Positions 1 through 6,013 of a stretch of 7,008 nucleotides of DNA are shown in pieces. This DNA comes from an uncultured Holophagales bacterium. Lineage in GTDB: Bacteria; Acidobacteriota; Thermoanaerobaculia; UBA5066. The stretch's first letter is position 1. The number at the start of each line of letters is the position of its first letter. Both the position numbers and the translations under genes were made by a program. The stretch covers positions 1-7,008 of the forward strand of contig CALMDF010000450.1 of the NCBI GenBank assembly GCA_937864895.1. Reading direction: 5' to 3'. The notes beneath the pieces are model-generated. The model did not search any database and was not told the DNA's origin. It saw only the letters and a program-made list of their open reading frames with translations.

Positions 1-290
1 AAATCTCCCCGCACGAAGTAGGGGCGGTAGTCACCGTAGAGGTCGCGGAGCTCGCCCCGGGCTTCCGACTCGTCCGCGTCCTCGTCGGTCGCCGGACGCA
101 GGCCGGCGGCGAGCGCGCCTGACACGGCCTCGTCCTCGAGCGGGGTGCGGCCGGATTCGGAGATTCGCCTCGGGGATTCGGCGGCCCCCGGGGCGGGAGC
201 CGGGCCCGTGCGCCCGACGAGGACGAGGCCGAGGCCGAAGGCGGCGAAGGCGGCCACGACGAGCCGCCCGAGAATCCGCGAGCCGCTCAC
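1..290 (-). CDS. Unidentified membrane-anchored or secreted protein, C-terminus cut by the window edge
   Basis: I do not recognise this protein. Ninety-six complete codons are visible, starting at GTG 290, with a good GGAG eight bases upstream (299-302) and a GTGA overlap with the udg stop. It begins SGSRILGRLVVAAFAAFGLG, a short basic stretch followed by a hydrophobic run (about 10-25) that fits a signal peptide or N-terminal membrane anchor. There is no Cys for a lipobox. A Pro/Ala/Ser/Arg-rich linker (about 28-50) and a strongly acidic segment (DEDADESE, about 70-77) follow, then ELRDLYGDYRPYFVRGD up to the edge. The end of the visible part faintly recalls the GDF(N)GDG-type start of FG-GAP/VCBS or calcium-binding repeats, but the diagnostic residues are outside the window, so no function is assigned. 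It is probably the next gene of the same operon. The unbroken frame, high GC at third positions and coupled start make it a credible gene. Confidence 0.7.
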   Translation of the reverse strand, partial: MSGSRILGRLVVAAFAAFGLGLVLVGRTGPAPAPGAAESPRRISESGRTPLEDEAVSGALAAGLRPATDEDADESEARGELRDLYGDYRPYFVRGD

Positions 291-1075
291 GAGCCGGGCT
301 CCGTCCTCTTCCCGGGAATCGGCAGGCCCAGCTTCCGGAGCACCTCCTGGAGGTCCTCCCACGCCTCCTTCTTCCTCTCGGGCTGGCGGAGGAGGAAGGA
401 CGGGTGGTAGGTCGGCATGACCGGGATTCCCTGCCGGACGCCCCAGCGGCCGCGCAGGCGCGTGATTGGCTCCTCGGTCTCGAGCAGGAACTGGGCGGCG
501 AACTTGCCGAGCCCGACGAGGACGGCCGGCTTCACGAAGTCGATCTGTGCGTCGAGGTACGGCCGGCAGCTCGCGATCTCGTCGGGCTCGGGATTGCGGT
601 TTCCCGGGGGCCGGCACTTCAGGACGTTCGCGATGTAGACGTCCTGCCTCGAGAGGCCCATTCCGGCCTCGATCATCTTCGTCAGGAGCTGACCGGCACG
701 GCCGACGAACGGGACCCCCGAGGCGTCCTCGTCGGCGCCCGGGGCCTCCCCAACGAACATCAGGCGGCGGCGCCCCGTGCCGTCGGCGAAGACGGTCCGG
801 GTTCGCGTCCGGCAGAGGCCGCAAAGCTGGCACCCGGCGACGGCGGCCTCCACGGCCGCGAGGTCCTCGAACCGCGCGGCGGGCACGCGCTCGGGCGCCG
901 TCCCGGGTCGTCTTGCCCGGGCCGGGCTCGCCGTCGGGACGACGGGCCCGGCCGCCAGCGGTCCGCTCGCGGCGGCGGCGGGGAGATGGATTTCCCGGAC
1001 GCCCAGGTCGCGAAAGTAGCCGAGGGCGGCGGTCAGGGGGTCGTCGCGGCGTGGGCGGCGGCTGCGGGAGGGCAT
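287..1075 (-). CDS. udg: Family 4 (iron-sulphur) uracil-DNA glycosylase
   Basis: This enzyme removes uracil from DNA after cytosine deamination or dUTP incorporation and so starts base excision repair. The 262 residues comprise an N-terminal helix (about 11-31), a low-complexity Ala/Pro/Arg linker (about 32-66) and the catalytic core (about 70-250). Family 4 marks are GEAPGADED (109-117) with its catalytic acidic residues, VPFVGRAGQLL (121-131), RPPGNRNPEPDE (155-166) and the uracil-pocket motif YHPS (223-226). Four cysteines, 82, 85, 154 and 170, match the 4Fe-4S ligand spacing; Cys88 is extra. GEAPG rather than the GLAPG of family 5 supports family 4. The ATG at 1075 lies within coaBC and gives a 43-base overlap. 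It is kept because the N-terminal helix resembles that of relatives and no good later start is seen, but the ribosome site (GGA six bases upstream) is only fair. The stop overlaps the next gene as GTGA. Confidence 0.93.
   Translation of the reverse strand: MPSRSRRPRRDDPLTAALGYFRDLGVREIHLPAAAASGPLAAGPVVPTASPARARRPGTAPERVPAARFEDLAAVEAAVAGCQLCGLCRTRTRTVFADGTGRRRLMFVGEAPGADEDASGVPFVGRAGQLLTKMIEAGMGLSRQDVYIANVLKCRPPGNRNPEPDEIASCRPYLDAQIDFVKPAVLVGLGKFAAQFLLETEEPITRLRGRWGVRQGIPVMPTYHPSFLLRQPERKKEAWEDLQEVLRKLGLPIPGKRTEPGS
299..302 (-). promoter_or_regulatory. Ribosome binding site of the left-edge gene
   Basis: GGAG on the minus strand lies eight bases before the GTG at 290, inside the last codons of udg. 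With the GTGA overlap it supports this non-ATG start. Confidence 0.55.
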
Positions 1076-2286
1076 CTTTCGTCCAGGAGCGCGGCGAGGC
1101 GCTCGAGAATTCGGGCGGCGACGACGGCCTTGGCCGCCCTCGGGACGGGTACCGGGTCCGACTCGCCGGCGGCGAGGAGGAGGACTTCGTTCTCCTCGCT
1201 GTCGAAGCCGATCCCGGAGCGGGAGACGTCATTGGCGACGAGGAGGTCCGCCCCCTTGTCGAGGAGCTTCCTGCGGGCATTCCCGGCGAGGTCGTCCGTC
1301 TCGGCCGCGAAGGCGACGACGACCTGGCGGGACGTCCTGACCTGCCTCACCGCGGCGAGGATGTCGGGAGCGAGGGCGAGACGGATCTCGGGAACCCCCC
1401 CGGCTCGCTTGAGCGTTCGCGGGGTGAACGTCTCCGCCGGGAAATCGGCCGGGGCCGCGGCCATGACGCGGGCGTCGGAGGACGGAAGCTCGGCGAGGAC
1501 GGCTTCCAGCATTTCCGCCGTCCTGTCGACCTTCACGAGCCGCACGTTCGGCGGCGGGTCTATGGCGACGGGGCCGCTCACGAGGACGACCTCCGCCCCC
1601 CTCTTTTCGGCTTCGCGCGCGAGCGCGTAGCCCATCCGGCCGGAGCTCCGGTTCGTCAGGAAACGGACGGGGTCGATCGGCTCGCGGGTCGGACCGGCGG
1701 TCACGACGACGCGCCGGCCCGCAAGGCTCCTCGAGACGCGGGCGGCGCCGAGGACGGCCTCGGCGACGCGGGCGGGAGACGCCATGCGGCCGGGCCCGAC
1801 GTCTCCGCACGCGAGGTCGCCCGAATCGGGCTCGACGACGACGGCGCCGCGCCCGCGGAGGATCCTCAGGTTCTCCTGCGTCGCCGGGTGCGCCCACATC
1901 CACGTGTTCATGGCGGGCGCGACGACGATTGCGCGGCGGTGCGCGAGGGCGTAGGTGGAGAGGGCCTCGTCGCCGATCCCGCGTGCCATCTTGGCGAGGA
2001 CGTCGGCCGTGGCCGGTGCTACCGCGAGGACCTCGCCCCAGCGCGCCAGCTCGATGTGGTCGACGGCGCCGGAGGCAGGATCCCAGAGGTCGGCCACGAC
2101 AGGCGACTTCGACAGGACCGAGAGGGTCAGCGGCGTGATGAAACGCTGGGCGGCGGGCGTCATGAGCACCCGCACAGCCGCCCCCTTCTCGATGAGGAGG
2201 CGGACCAGCTCGGCGGCCTTGTAGGCCGCGATGCCGCCGCTGACGCCGAGGAGGACGCGCGGGGCCCTTGAAGCGCCGCCGCTCAC
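1033..2286 (-). CDS. coaBC: Bifunctional phosphopantothenoylcysteine synthetase/decarboxylase CoaBC
   Basis: CoaBC makes 4'-phosphopantetheine for coenzyme A. CoaB ligates cysteine to 4'-phosphopantothenate using CTP, and CoaC, an FMN enzyme, decarboxylates the product. The protein has 417 residues, close to E. coli CoaBC (about 406). The CoaC half (about 9-185) shows VSGGIAAYK (15-23), the catalytic His77 in DHIEL, PAMNTWMW (124-131, key Asn127) and LACGDVGPGRM (158-168, catalytic Cys160). The CoaB half (about 190-405) shows TAGPTREPIDPVRF (196-209), TNRSSGRMG (211-219, Asn212), FAAET (326-330) and the conserved Lys293. The usual AAVADY motif reads AAPADF (277-282), which is unusual. The start must be GTG at 2286: TAG lies in frame four codons upstream and no other start codon precedes the conserved core. 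Its Shine-Dalgarno is weak, so expression probably depends on ribosomes ending rpoZ nine bases upstream. The 3' end overlaps udg by 43 bases. Confidence 0.95.
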   Translation of the reverse strand: MSGGASRAPRVLLGVSGGIAAYKAAELVRLLIEKGAAVRVLMTPAAQRFITPLTLSVLSKSPVVADLWDPASGAVDHIELARWGEVLAVAPATADVLAKMARGIGDEALSTYALAHRRAIVVAPAMNTWMWAHPATQENLRILRGRGAVVVEPDSGDLACGDVGPGRMASPARVAEAVLGAARVSRSLAGRRVVVTAGPTREPIDPVRFLTNRSSGRMGYALAREAEKRGAEVVLVSGPVAIDPPPNVRLVKVDRTAEMLEAVLAELPSSDARVMAAAPADFPAETFTPRTLKRAGGVPEIRLALAPDILAAVRQVRTSRQVVVAFAAETDDLAGNARRKLLDKGADLLVANDVSRSGIGFDSEENEVLLLAAGESDPVPVPRAAKAVVAARILERLAALLDERCPPAAAAHAATTP

Positions 2287-2295
2287 GCCGGGACG

Positions 2296-2568
2296 CTAGG
2301 GCGTGATGAGCGGGAGCGGGTCGATCGCCTGGATCGGCTCGCCCTCGACCTCGCCTTCGATCTCGACGTGCCGCTGCCCGAGCTGCCACTTCACGAGGCC
2401 GCCCGCGACCTCGTCGAGCGCGATGCGCGAGTACTTCGTGTGCTTCGTGTCGAGCTTCGGCCTCGCCCCGAGCATGAGCTGCTCGGCTCGCCGGGAGGCG
2501 ATGTGGACGAGCCGGAACTTCGACTCGATCTTCGGGCTGGTCGGGGTCGTCTCGGGGGATTCGGTCAT
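2296..2568 (-). CDS. rpoZ: DNA-directed RNA polymerase omega subunit
   Basis: Omega is the small RNA polymerase subunit. It wraps the C-terminal tail of beta-prime, helps assemble the core enzyme and, in proteobacteria, contributes to one ppGpp site. The protein has 90 residues, as expected. After a Thr/Pro/Ser-rich leader (1-12), the conserved core reads SKFRLVHIASRRAEQL (16-31), then a basic stretch KHTKYSRIALDEVAGG (42-57) that matches the family's IALEEI segment. The C-terminus is acidic, with repeated Glu (70-77). The ATG at 2568 has a GGAG eight bases upstream. The gene sits between gmk and coaBC, a standard bacterial arrangement. The TAG stop is in frame with the coaBC start four codons later. 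Omega sequences diverge strongly between phyla, but motif, size and neighbours agree. Confidence 0.9.
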   Translation of the reverse strand: MTESPETTPTSPKIESKFRLVHIASRRAEQLMLGARPKLDTKHTKYSRIALDEVAGGLVKWQLGQRHVEIEGEVEGEPIQAIDPLPLITP

Positions 2569-2628
2569 CGTGCTCGCTCCGGGCTTCTCGTTCGGTCTCG
2601 ATTCAGTCGTTCGCGGTTCCGCCCCGCC
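2569..2628 (-). other. 60-base gap between gmk and rpoZ, holding the rpoZ ribosome binding site
   Basis: This is the only sizeable non-coding gap in the window and is somewhat less GC-rich than the genes around it. A GGAG at 2577-2580 lies eight bases before the rpoZ ATG. I see no hairpin followed by a T-run, so no intrinsic terminator, and no convincing -35/-10 pair. Co-transcription through the gap is the simplest reading, although a weak internal promoter cannot be excluded by eye. Confidence 0.55.
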
Positions 2629-3255
2629 CTACGCGGGAAAAGTCCTCAGGATGGCCTCGAGCCGTTCCTGCCGCCTTCGGCGGCTCGACCGGCGGGCCAC
2701 GACGATGGACCGCAGTTCGTCCACGGCCGCATCGAGGACGTCGTTGATTATCGCATAGTCGTACTCGCCGAACTCCCCCATCTCCCGGGCCGCCGCTTCG
2801 AGGCGCCGGACGATCGACTCGGGCGTGTTGTGCCCCCGGGCCCTCAGGCGCGTCTCGAGCATCTCCCGGGACGGGGGGAAGACGAAGACCTTGACGACGT
2901 CGGGCATTCGGGAACGGACCTGCCGTGCCCCCTGGACGTCGATGTCGAGGAGGACGTCGATCCCCGCCGCGAGGCGGGGCTCCACCTCGCCCCGCGACGT
3001 TCCGTACCGGTGCCCGTCGTAGATGGCGTGCTCGAGGAAGCCGTCCCGGGCGACGAGCGACTCGAACTCTTCGCCCGAGACGAAGTAGTACTCGCGGCCG
3101 TGGACCTCGCCGGGCCGCGGCGCGCGCGTCGTGTGGGAGACGGAGAAGTGGATGGACCCGGTGAAGGCCGGGTCGGCCAGGATCCGGCGGATGAGGGTCG
3201 TCTTCCCGGCACCGGACGGGGACGAGACGATGAAGAGGTCTCCAGCGGGTCTCAC
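2629..3255 (-). CDS. gmk: Guanylate kinase
   Basis: Gmk is a cytoplasmic kinase that turns GMP plus ATP into GDP plus ADP, an essential step towards GTP and dGTP. From the GTG at 3255 the protein has 208 residues, normal for the family. The P-loop SPSGAGKTT is at 12-20. The GMP-binding region follows with SVSHTTRAPRPGEVHGREYYF (about 38-58), a conserved Glu in EHAIYDGHRYGTSR (about 75-88) and LLDIDVQGA (about 102-110). The Arg-rich lid is near 135-152 and YDYAIIND near 165-172. GTG at 3255 is chosen because GGAG lies five bases before it. An alternative GTG at 3261 overlaps the yicC stop as GTGA and would add two residues, but it has no well-placed binding site. The gene begins two bases after the yicC stop and ends with TAG. 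The yicC-gmk-rpoZ order is widely conserved. The second Asp of the common NDD motif is Val here, which is unlikely to matter because it lies outside the nucleotide-binding motifs. Confidence 0.95.
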   Translation of the reverse strand: MRPAGDLFIVSSPSGAGKTTLIRRILADPAFTGSIHFSVSHTTRAPRPGEVHGREYYFVSGEEFESLVARDGFLEHAIYDGHRYGTSRGEVEPRLAAGIDVLLDIDVQGARQVRSRMPDVVKVFVFPPSREMLETRLRARGHNTPESIVRRLEAAAREMGEFGEYDYAIINDVLDAAVDELRSIVVARRSSRRRRQERLEAILRTFPA

Positions 3256-3257
3256 GG

Positions 3258-4127
3258 TCACTCCACGTTCTGGATCTGTTCCTTGAGCGCCTCGACGTCC
3301 GACTTCAGGTCGAGGAGCACGCGGGTCAGGGGGAGCTCGCGGGCCTTCTGCCCGCTCGTGTTGGCCTCGCGGTGGAGCTCCTGGGAGAGGACGTCGAGCC
3401 GCTTGCCGGCCGCCGCCGTCCCTTCCATGAGGCGCCGCGCCTCGACGAGGTGGGCGCGAAAACGGTCGATCTCCTCCGTGATGTCGGCCCGGTCGGCGAG
3501 GAGGGCGATCTCCTGGGCGAGGCGCGCCTCGTCGACGGGAACCCCTGAGGCGAGCCTGGCGACGCGTTCGCGGAGCTGGGCCAGGAGCCTTTCGCCGAGA
3601 CCTTCCCGCGCCTCGGCCACGCGGGCGATCCCCGACTCGAGCCGTTCGAGGACCGTCTCGAGGGCCGCCTTCAGGGCGGCCCCCTCCCTGCGACGGGAGG
3701 CGTCGAAGTCCGCGAGCGCCTCGCGCGCCGCTTCGACGATCGCCGCGGCGAGCGATTCGCCGGCCTCGTCCTCCCCGACCCGGACGACACCCGGCAGAGA
3801 GAGGAGGTCTCGCGCCGACAGCTCAGCGGGGAGCCCGTTCGCCTCGGCCGCGCGCCGCCAGTCCTCCGCGTAGCGCGCGGCCGTCGCGCCGTCCAGGGAC
3901 ACGGCCCCGCCGACCGGCCGCGAGACGCGGACGGAGAGGTCGACGTGCCCGCGCGCGACGGCCCCCGAGACGAGCTTGCGCAGCGGCGCCTCCAGTGCGC
4001 CGAGGTCGTCGCGCATCTTGAGGGAGAGGTCGAGGAATCGGTGGTTGACGCCGCGGACGGTGATCGAGACCTGCGTCCCGTCGGGCAGGGCCGCCTGGGC
4101 GCGCCCGAATCCGGTCATCGACTTCAT
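3258..4127 (-). CDS. yicC: YicC/YloC family endoribonuclease
   Basis: This is a 289-residue member of the YicC/YloC family, which is known from E. coli and Bacillus work as an endoribonuclease linked to RNA turnover, including small-RNA decay. The N-terminus opens with the family hallmark MKSMTGFGRA (1-10) followed by VRGVNHRFLDL (24-34), where the Asn-His-Arg is conserved. The middle (about 140-245) is helical, Arg/Glu-rich and coiled-coil-like. The C-terminal domain carries GKRLDVLSQELHREANT (241-257) and ends in EQIQNVE (283-289), the near-universal family ending. Length is typical. The ATG at 4127 is supported by an AGGAGG/GGAG purine tract upstream and by the ATGA overlap with the msbA stop. 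The same frame stays open far upstream through msbA, but that longer version is an artefact. Position immediately before gmk is the usual arrangement in many bacterial phyla. The family call is secure; the RNA targets here are unknown. Confidence 0.95.
   Translation of the reverse strand: MKSMTGFGRAQAALPDGTQVSITVRGVNHRFLDLSLKMRDDLGALEAPLRKLVSGAVARGHVDLSVRVSRPVGGAVSLDGATAARYAEDWRRAAEANGLPAELSARDLLSLPGVVRVGEDEAGESLAAAIVEAAREALADFDASRRREGAALKAALETVLERLESGIARVAEAREGLGERLLAQLRERVARLASGVPVDEARLAQEIALLADRADITEEIDRFRAHLVEARRLMEGTAAAGKRLDVLSQELHREANTSGQKARELPLTRVLLDLKSDVEALKEQIQNVE
3261..3264 (-). promoter_or_regulatory. Likely ribosome binding site of gmk
   Basis: GGAG on the minus strand lies five bases before the GTG at 3255 and overlaps the end of yicC. 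It would sit directly against the other candidate GTG at 3261, which is why the downstream start is preferred. Confidence 0.5.
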
Positions 4128-6013
4128 GGCTGCTTCTCCTCCTCGAAGGCGGCCAGGTCGTGCAGCCTCCGGTAGACGCCGCCGAGGGCGAGGAGCTCGG
4201 CGTGCCGGCCCCGTTCCACGATGCGGCCACGGTCCAGGACGACGATCTGGTCGGCCCGCCGCACGGTCGAAAGTCGGTGGGCGATGACGAGGGTCGTCCG
4301 CCCGGCCATCAGCCGCTCGAGCGCGTCCTGCACGGCGCGCTCGCTCTCGGTGTCGAGGGCCGAGGTGGCCTCGTCGAGGATCAGGATCGGCGGGTCCTTC
4401 AGGAGGGCGCGGGCGATGGCGAGGCGCTGGCGCTGCCCGCCCGACAGCCGTCCTCCGGCCTCGCCGACCCTGGTGTCGAGCCCCTTCGGGAGGGTGTCGA
4501 CGAACTCTTCCGCGTTCGCGGCCGCGAGGGCCGCCCGGATCCGCTCCTCCGGGACGTCCTCGCGCCCGTACGCGACGTTCCGCCGGACCGTGTCGTCGAA
4601 GAGAACGACCTCCTGGGTCACGAGGGCCATCGCCCCGCGGAGGGAGGCGAGCGTGATCTCGCGGACGTCGACTCCGTCGATGGCGATACGTCCCGCGGTC
4701 ACGTCCATGAAGCGCGGGAGGAGGTTCGCGAGGGTCGTCTTTCCGGCCCCCGAGGGGCCGACGAGCGCCGTCACCGACCCGCGCGGGACGACGAGGTCCA
4801 CGTTCGCGAGGACGTCTGGACCGTTCGGATACGCGAACGACACCCCTTCGAAACGGACCTCCCTCTCGAAGGGCGCGATCGGAACGGCGCCCGGCCGGTC
4901 GACGACGAGTACGGGCGCGTCGAGGACCTCGAAGAGGCGCCGGGCGGAGGCGAGCGCCTGCTGGAGCGCGAGGTTGATCCGGGTCGCGCGCTTGAACGGC
5001 TGGTACATCATGACCAGCCCGACGCCGAACGAGATGAACGCGCCGAGCGTCATCGTCCCGCCTTCGATCTTCTTCCCGGCGTACCCGAGAAGGACGAGGA
5101 AGGCCAGGACCGACGCCGTCTCGACGAGCGGAGAGGAGAGGGCCATCACGCCCGCGCCCTTCCTGAGGAGGCGGAACGTCCTGTCGTTCACCTCGCCGAA
5201 CCGGCCCGCCTCGTACCGCTCGGCGCCGTAGGCCTGGACGACCCGGTGGCCACGGAGCGTCTCCGACAGGACGCCCGTCAGGTCTCCCATCCTCTCGCGC
5301 CCGGCCTTGGAGATCCTTCGGAGGCGGTTCGCGATCAGGACGACCGGGACGACGATCGCCGGGGCGACGACGAGGGCGATGAGCGTGAGCTCCGGCGAGC
5401 GCGAGACGACGAGGACCGAGAGGCCGGCGAGCGTCGCGACGGACTGGACGAGGTCCGCGAGGTCCGTTCCGAAGGGGCTCTGGATCCTGTCGACGTCGCC
5501 CGTCTCGCGCGAGATCAGGTCGCCGGAGGGGTTCTTCGCGTGGAAGTCGCCCGACTGCCCGAGGAGCCGCTCGTAGACGAGCCGTCTCACGTCGCGCACG
5601 AACGCGAGACCGACGGCGTTGAAGCGGTATTCCGCGGCGAAGGCGCAGAGGTTCTTCAGGAGGAACGCCGCGAGGAGGATGAGAGGCAGGGCCACGGCAC
5701 GGTTCTTCTCGGTCACCCCGGCCGCGGCCTGGAGCCTGAGGAGCCCGTCGTCGAGCCACTGGATGACGGCCGTCTTCCGGACCGCCTCGGTCGCGCCGAG
5801 CGCCTTGCCGATGCCGCGCGCCGCGGGGTCGGACGCGAGCTCGCGCCTGACCGTCTCGGTCTGGCCCGGACTCAGGACCTGGTCGAAGAGCGGGCCGAAG
5901 AGGTAGGCGACGACGGTCGTGAAGAGGGCGACTCCCACCATCGCGAGGACGGCCGCGAGCGCGGACTTCGCGTGGGGCCGGAAGAGGCGCGCGAGGCGGG
6001 CGAAGTCCCTCAC
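4124..6013 (-). CDS. msbA: MsbA-type ABC exporter, probable lipid A flippase
   Basis: This is a 629-residue half-transporter. A homodimer would use ATP to flip core-lipid A across the inner membrane, and the location directly after lpxB supports that substrate. The N-terminal half holds six hydrophobic segments at about 17-40, 106-128, 190-205, 209-228, 292-315 and 322-340. The C-terminal ATPase domain has Walker A GPSGAGKT (419-426), Q-loop Gln467, signature LSGGQ (523-527), Walker B ILILDE (543-548), D-loop SALD (551-554) and H-loop His579, so it looks fully active. It is longer than E. coli MsbA (582 residues) because of an extra stretch at about 50-103 between segments 1 and 2, on the predicted periplasmic side. 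The start is GTG at 6013, preceded by a strong GAGGAGG six bases upstream. The stop overlaps the yicC ATG as ATGA. A different lipid or drug substrate cannot be excluded from sequence, since this exporter family is broad. Confidence 0.92.
   Translation of the reverse strand: MRDFARLARLFRPHAKSALAAVLAMVGVALFTTVVAYLFGPLFDQVLSPGQTETVRRELASDPAARGIGKALGATEAVRKTAVIQWLDDGLLRLQAAAGVTEKNRAVALPLILLAAFLLKNLCAFAAEYRFNAVGLAFVRDVRRLVYERLLGQSGDFHAKNPSGDLISRETGDVDRIQSPFGTDLADLVQSVATLAGLSVLVVSRSPELTLIALVVAPAIVVPVVLIANRLRRISKAGRERMGDLTGVLSETLRGHRVVQAYGAERYEAGRFGEVNDRTFRLLRKGAGVMALSSPLVETASVLAFLVLLGYAGKKIEGGTMTLGAFISFGVGLVMMYQPFKRATRINLALQQALASARRLFEVLDAPVLVVDRPGAVPIAPFEREVRFEGVSFAYPNGPDVLANVDLVVPRGSVTALVGPSGAGKTTLANLLPRFMDVTAGRIAIDGVDVREITLASLRGAMALVTQEVVLFDDTVRRNVAYGREDVPEERIRAALAAANAEEFVDTLPKGLDTRVGEAGGRLSGGQRQRLAIARALLKDPPILILDEATSALDTESERAVQDALERLMAGRTTLVIAHRLSTVRRADQIVVLDRGRIVERGRHAELLALGGVYRRLHDLAAFEEEKQP
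4136..4143 (-). promoter_or_regulatory. Ribosome binding site of yicC
   Basis: The minus strand reads AGGAGGAG here, giving a GGAG eight bases or an AGGAGG ten bases before the ATG at 4127. It is encoded by the Glu-Glu-Glu codons at the MsbA C-terminus. Together with the ATGA overlap it fixes the yicC start. Confidence 0.7.

Noticed and set aside
466..2271. A 601-codon plus-strand open frame opposite coaBC and udg, with a 408-codon partner in another frame
   Set aside because: The composition is dominated by Arg, Gly and Asp, there are no motifs, and it is wholly antisense to two well-supported enzymes.
2611..2628. A short GCGG/CCGC inverted repeat after gmk as a possible terminator
   Set aside because: The stem is about four bases with almost no loop and no T-run follows on the minus strand, so it cannot be called a terminator.
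2368..3873. A 501-codon plus-strand open frame opposite rpoZ, gmk and yicC
   Set aside because: It runs antisense across three conserved genes and gives an unstructured Arg/Ser-rich product. It is explained by GC-biased codon use.
3258..5759. An 833-codon minus-strand frame that would extend YicC far upstream
   Set aside because: Only the last 289 codons match YicC. The upstream part is msbA read in another frame and is Arg/Pro-rich nonsense. The ATG at 4127 has a good ribosome site and the conserved YicC start.
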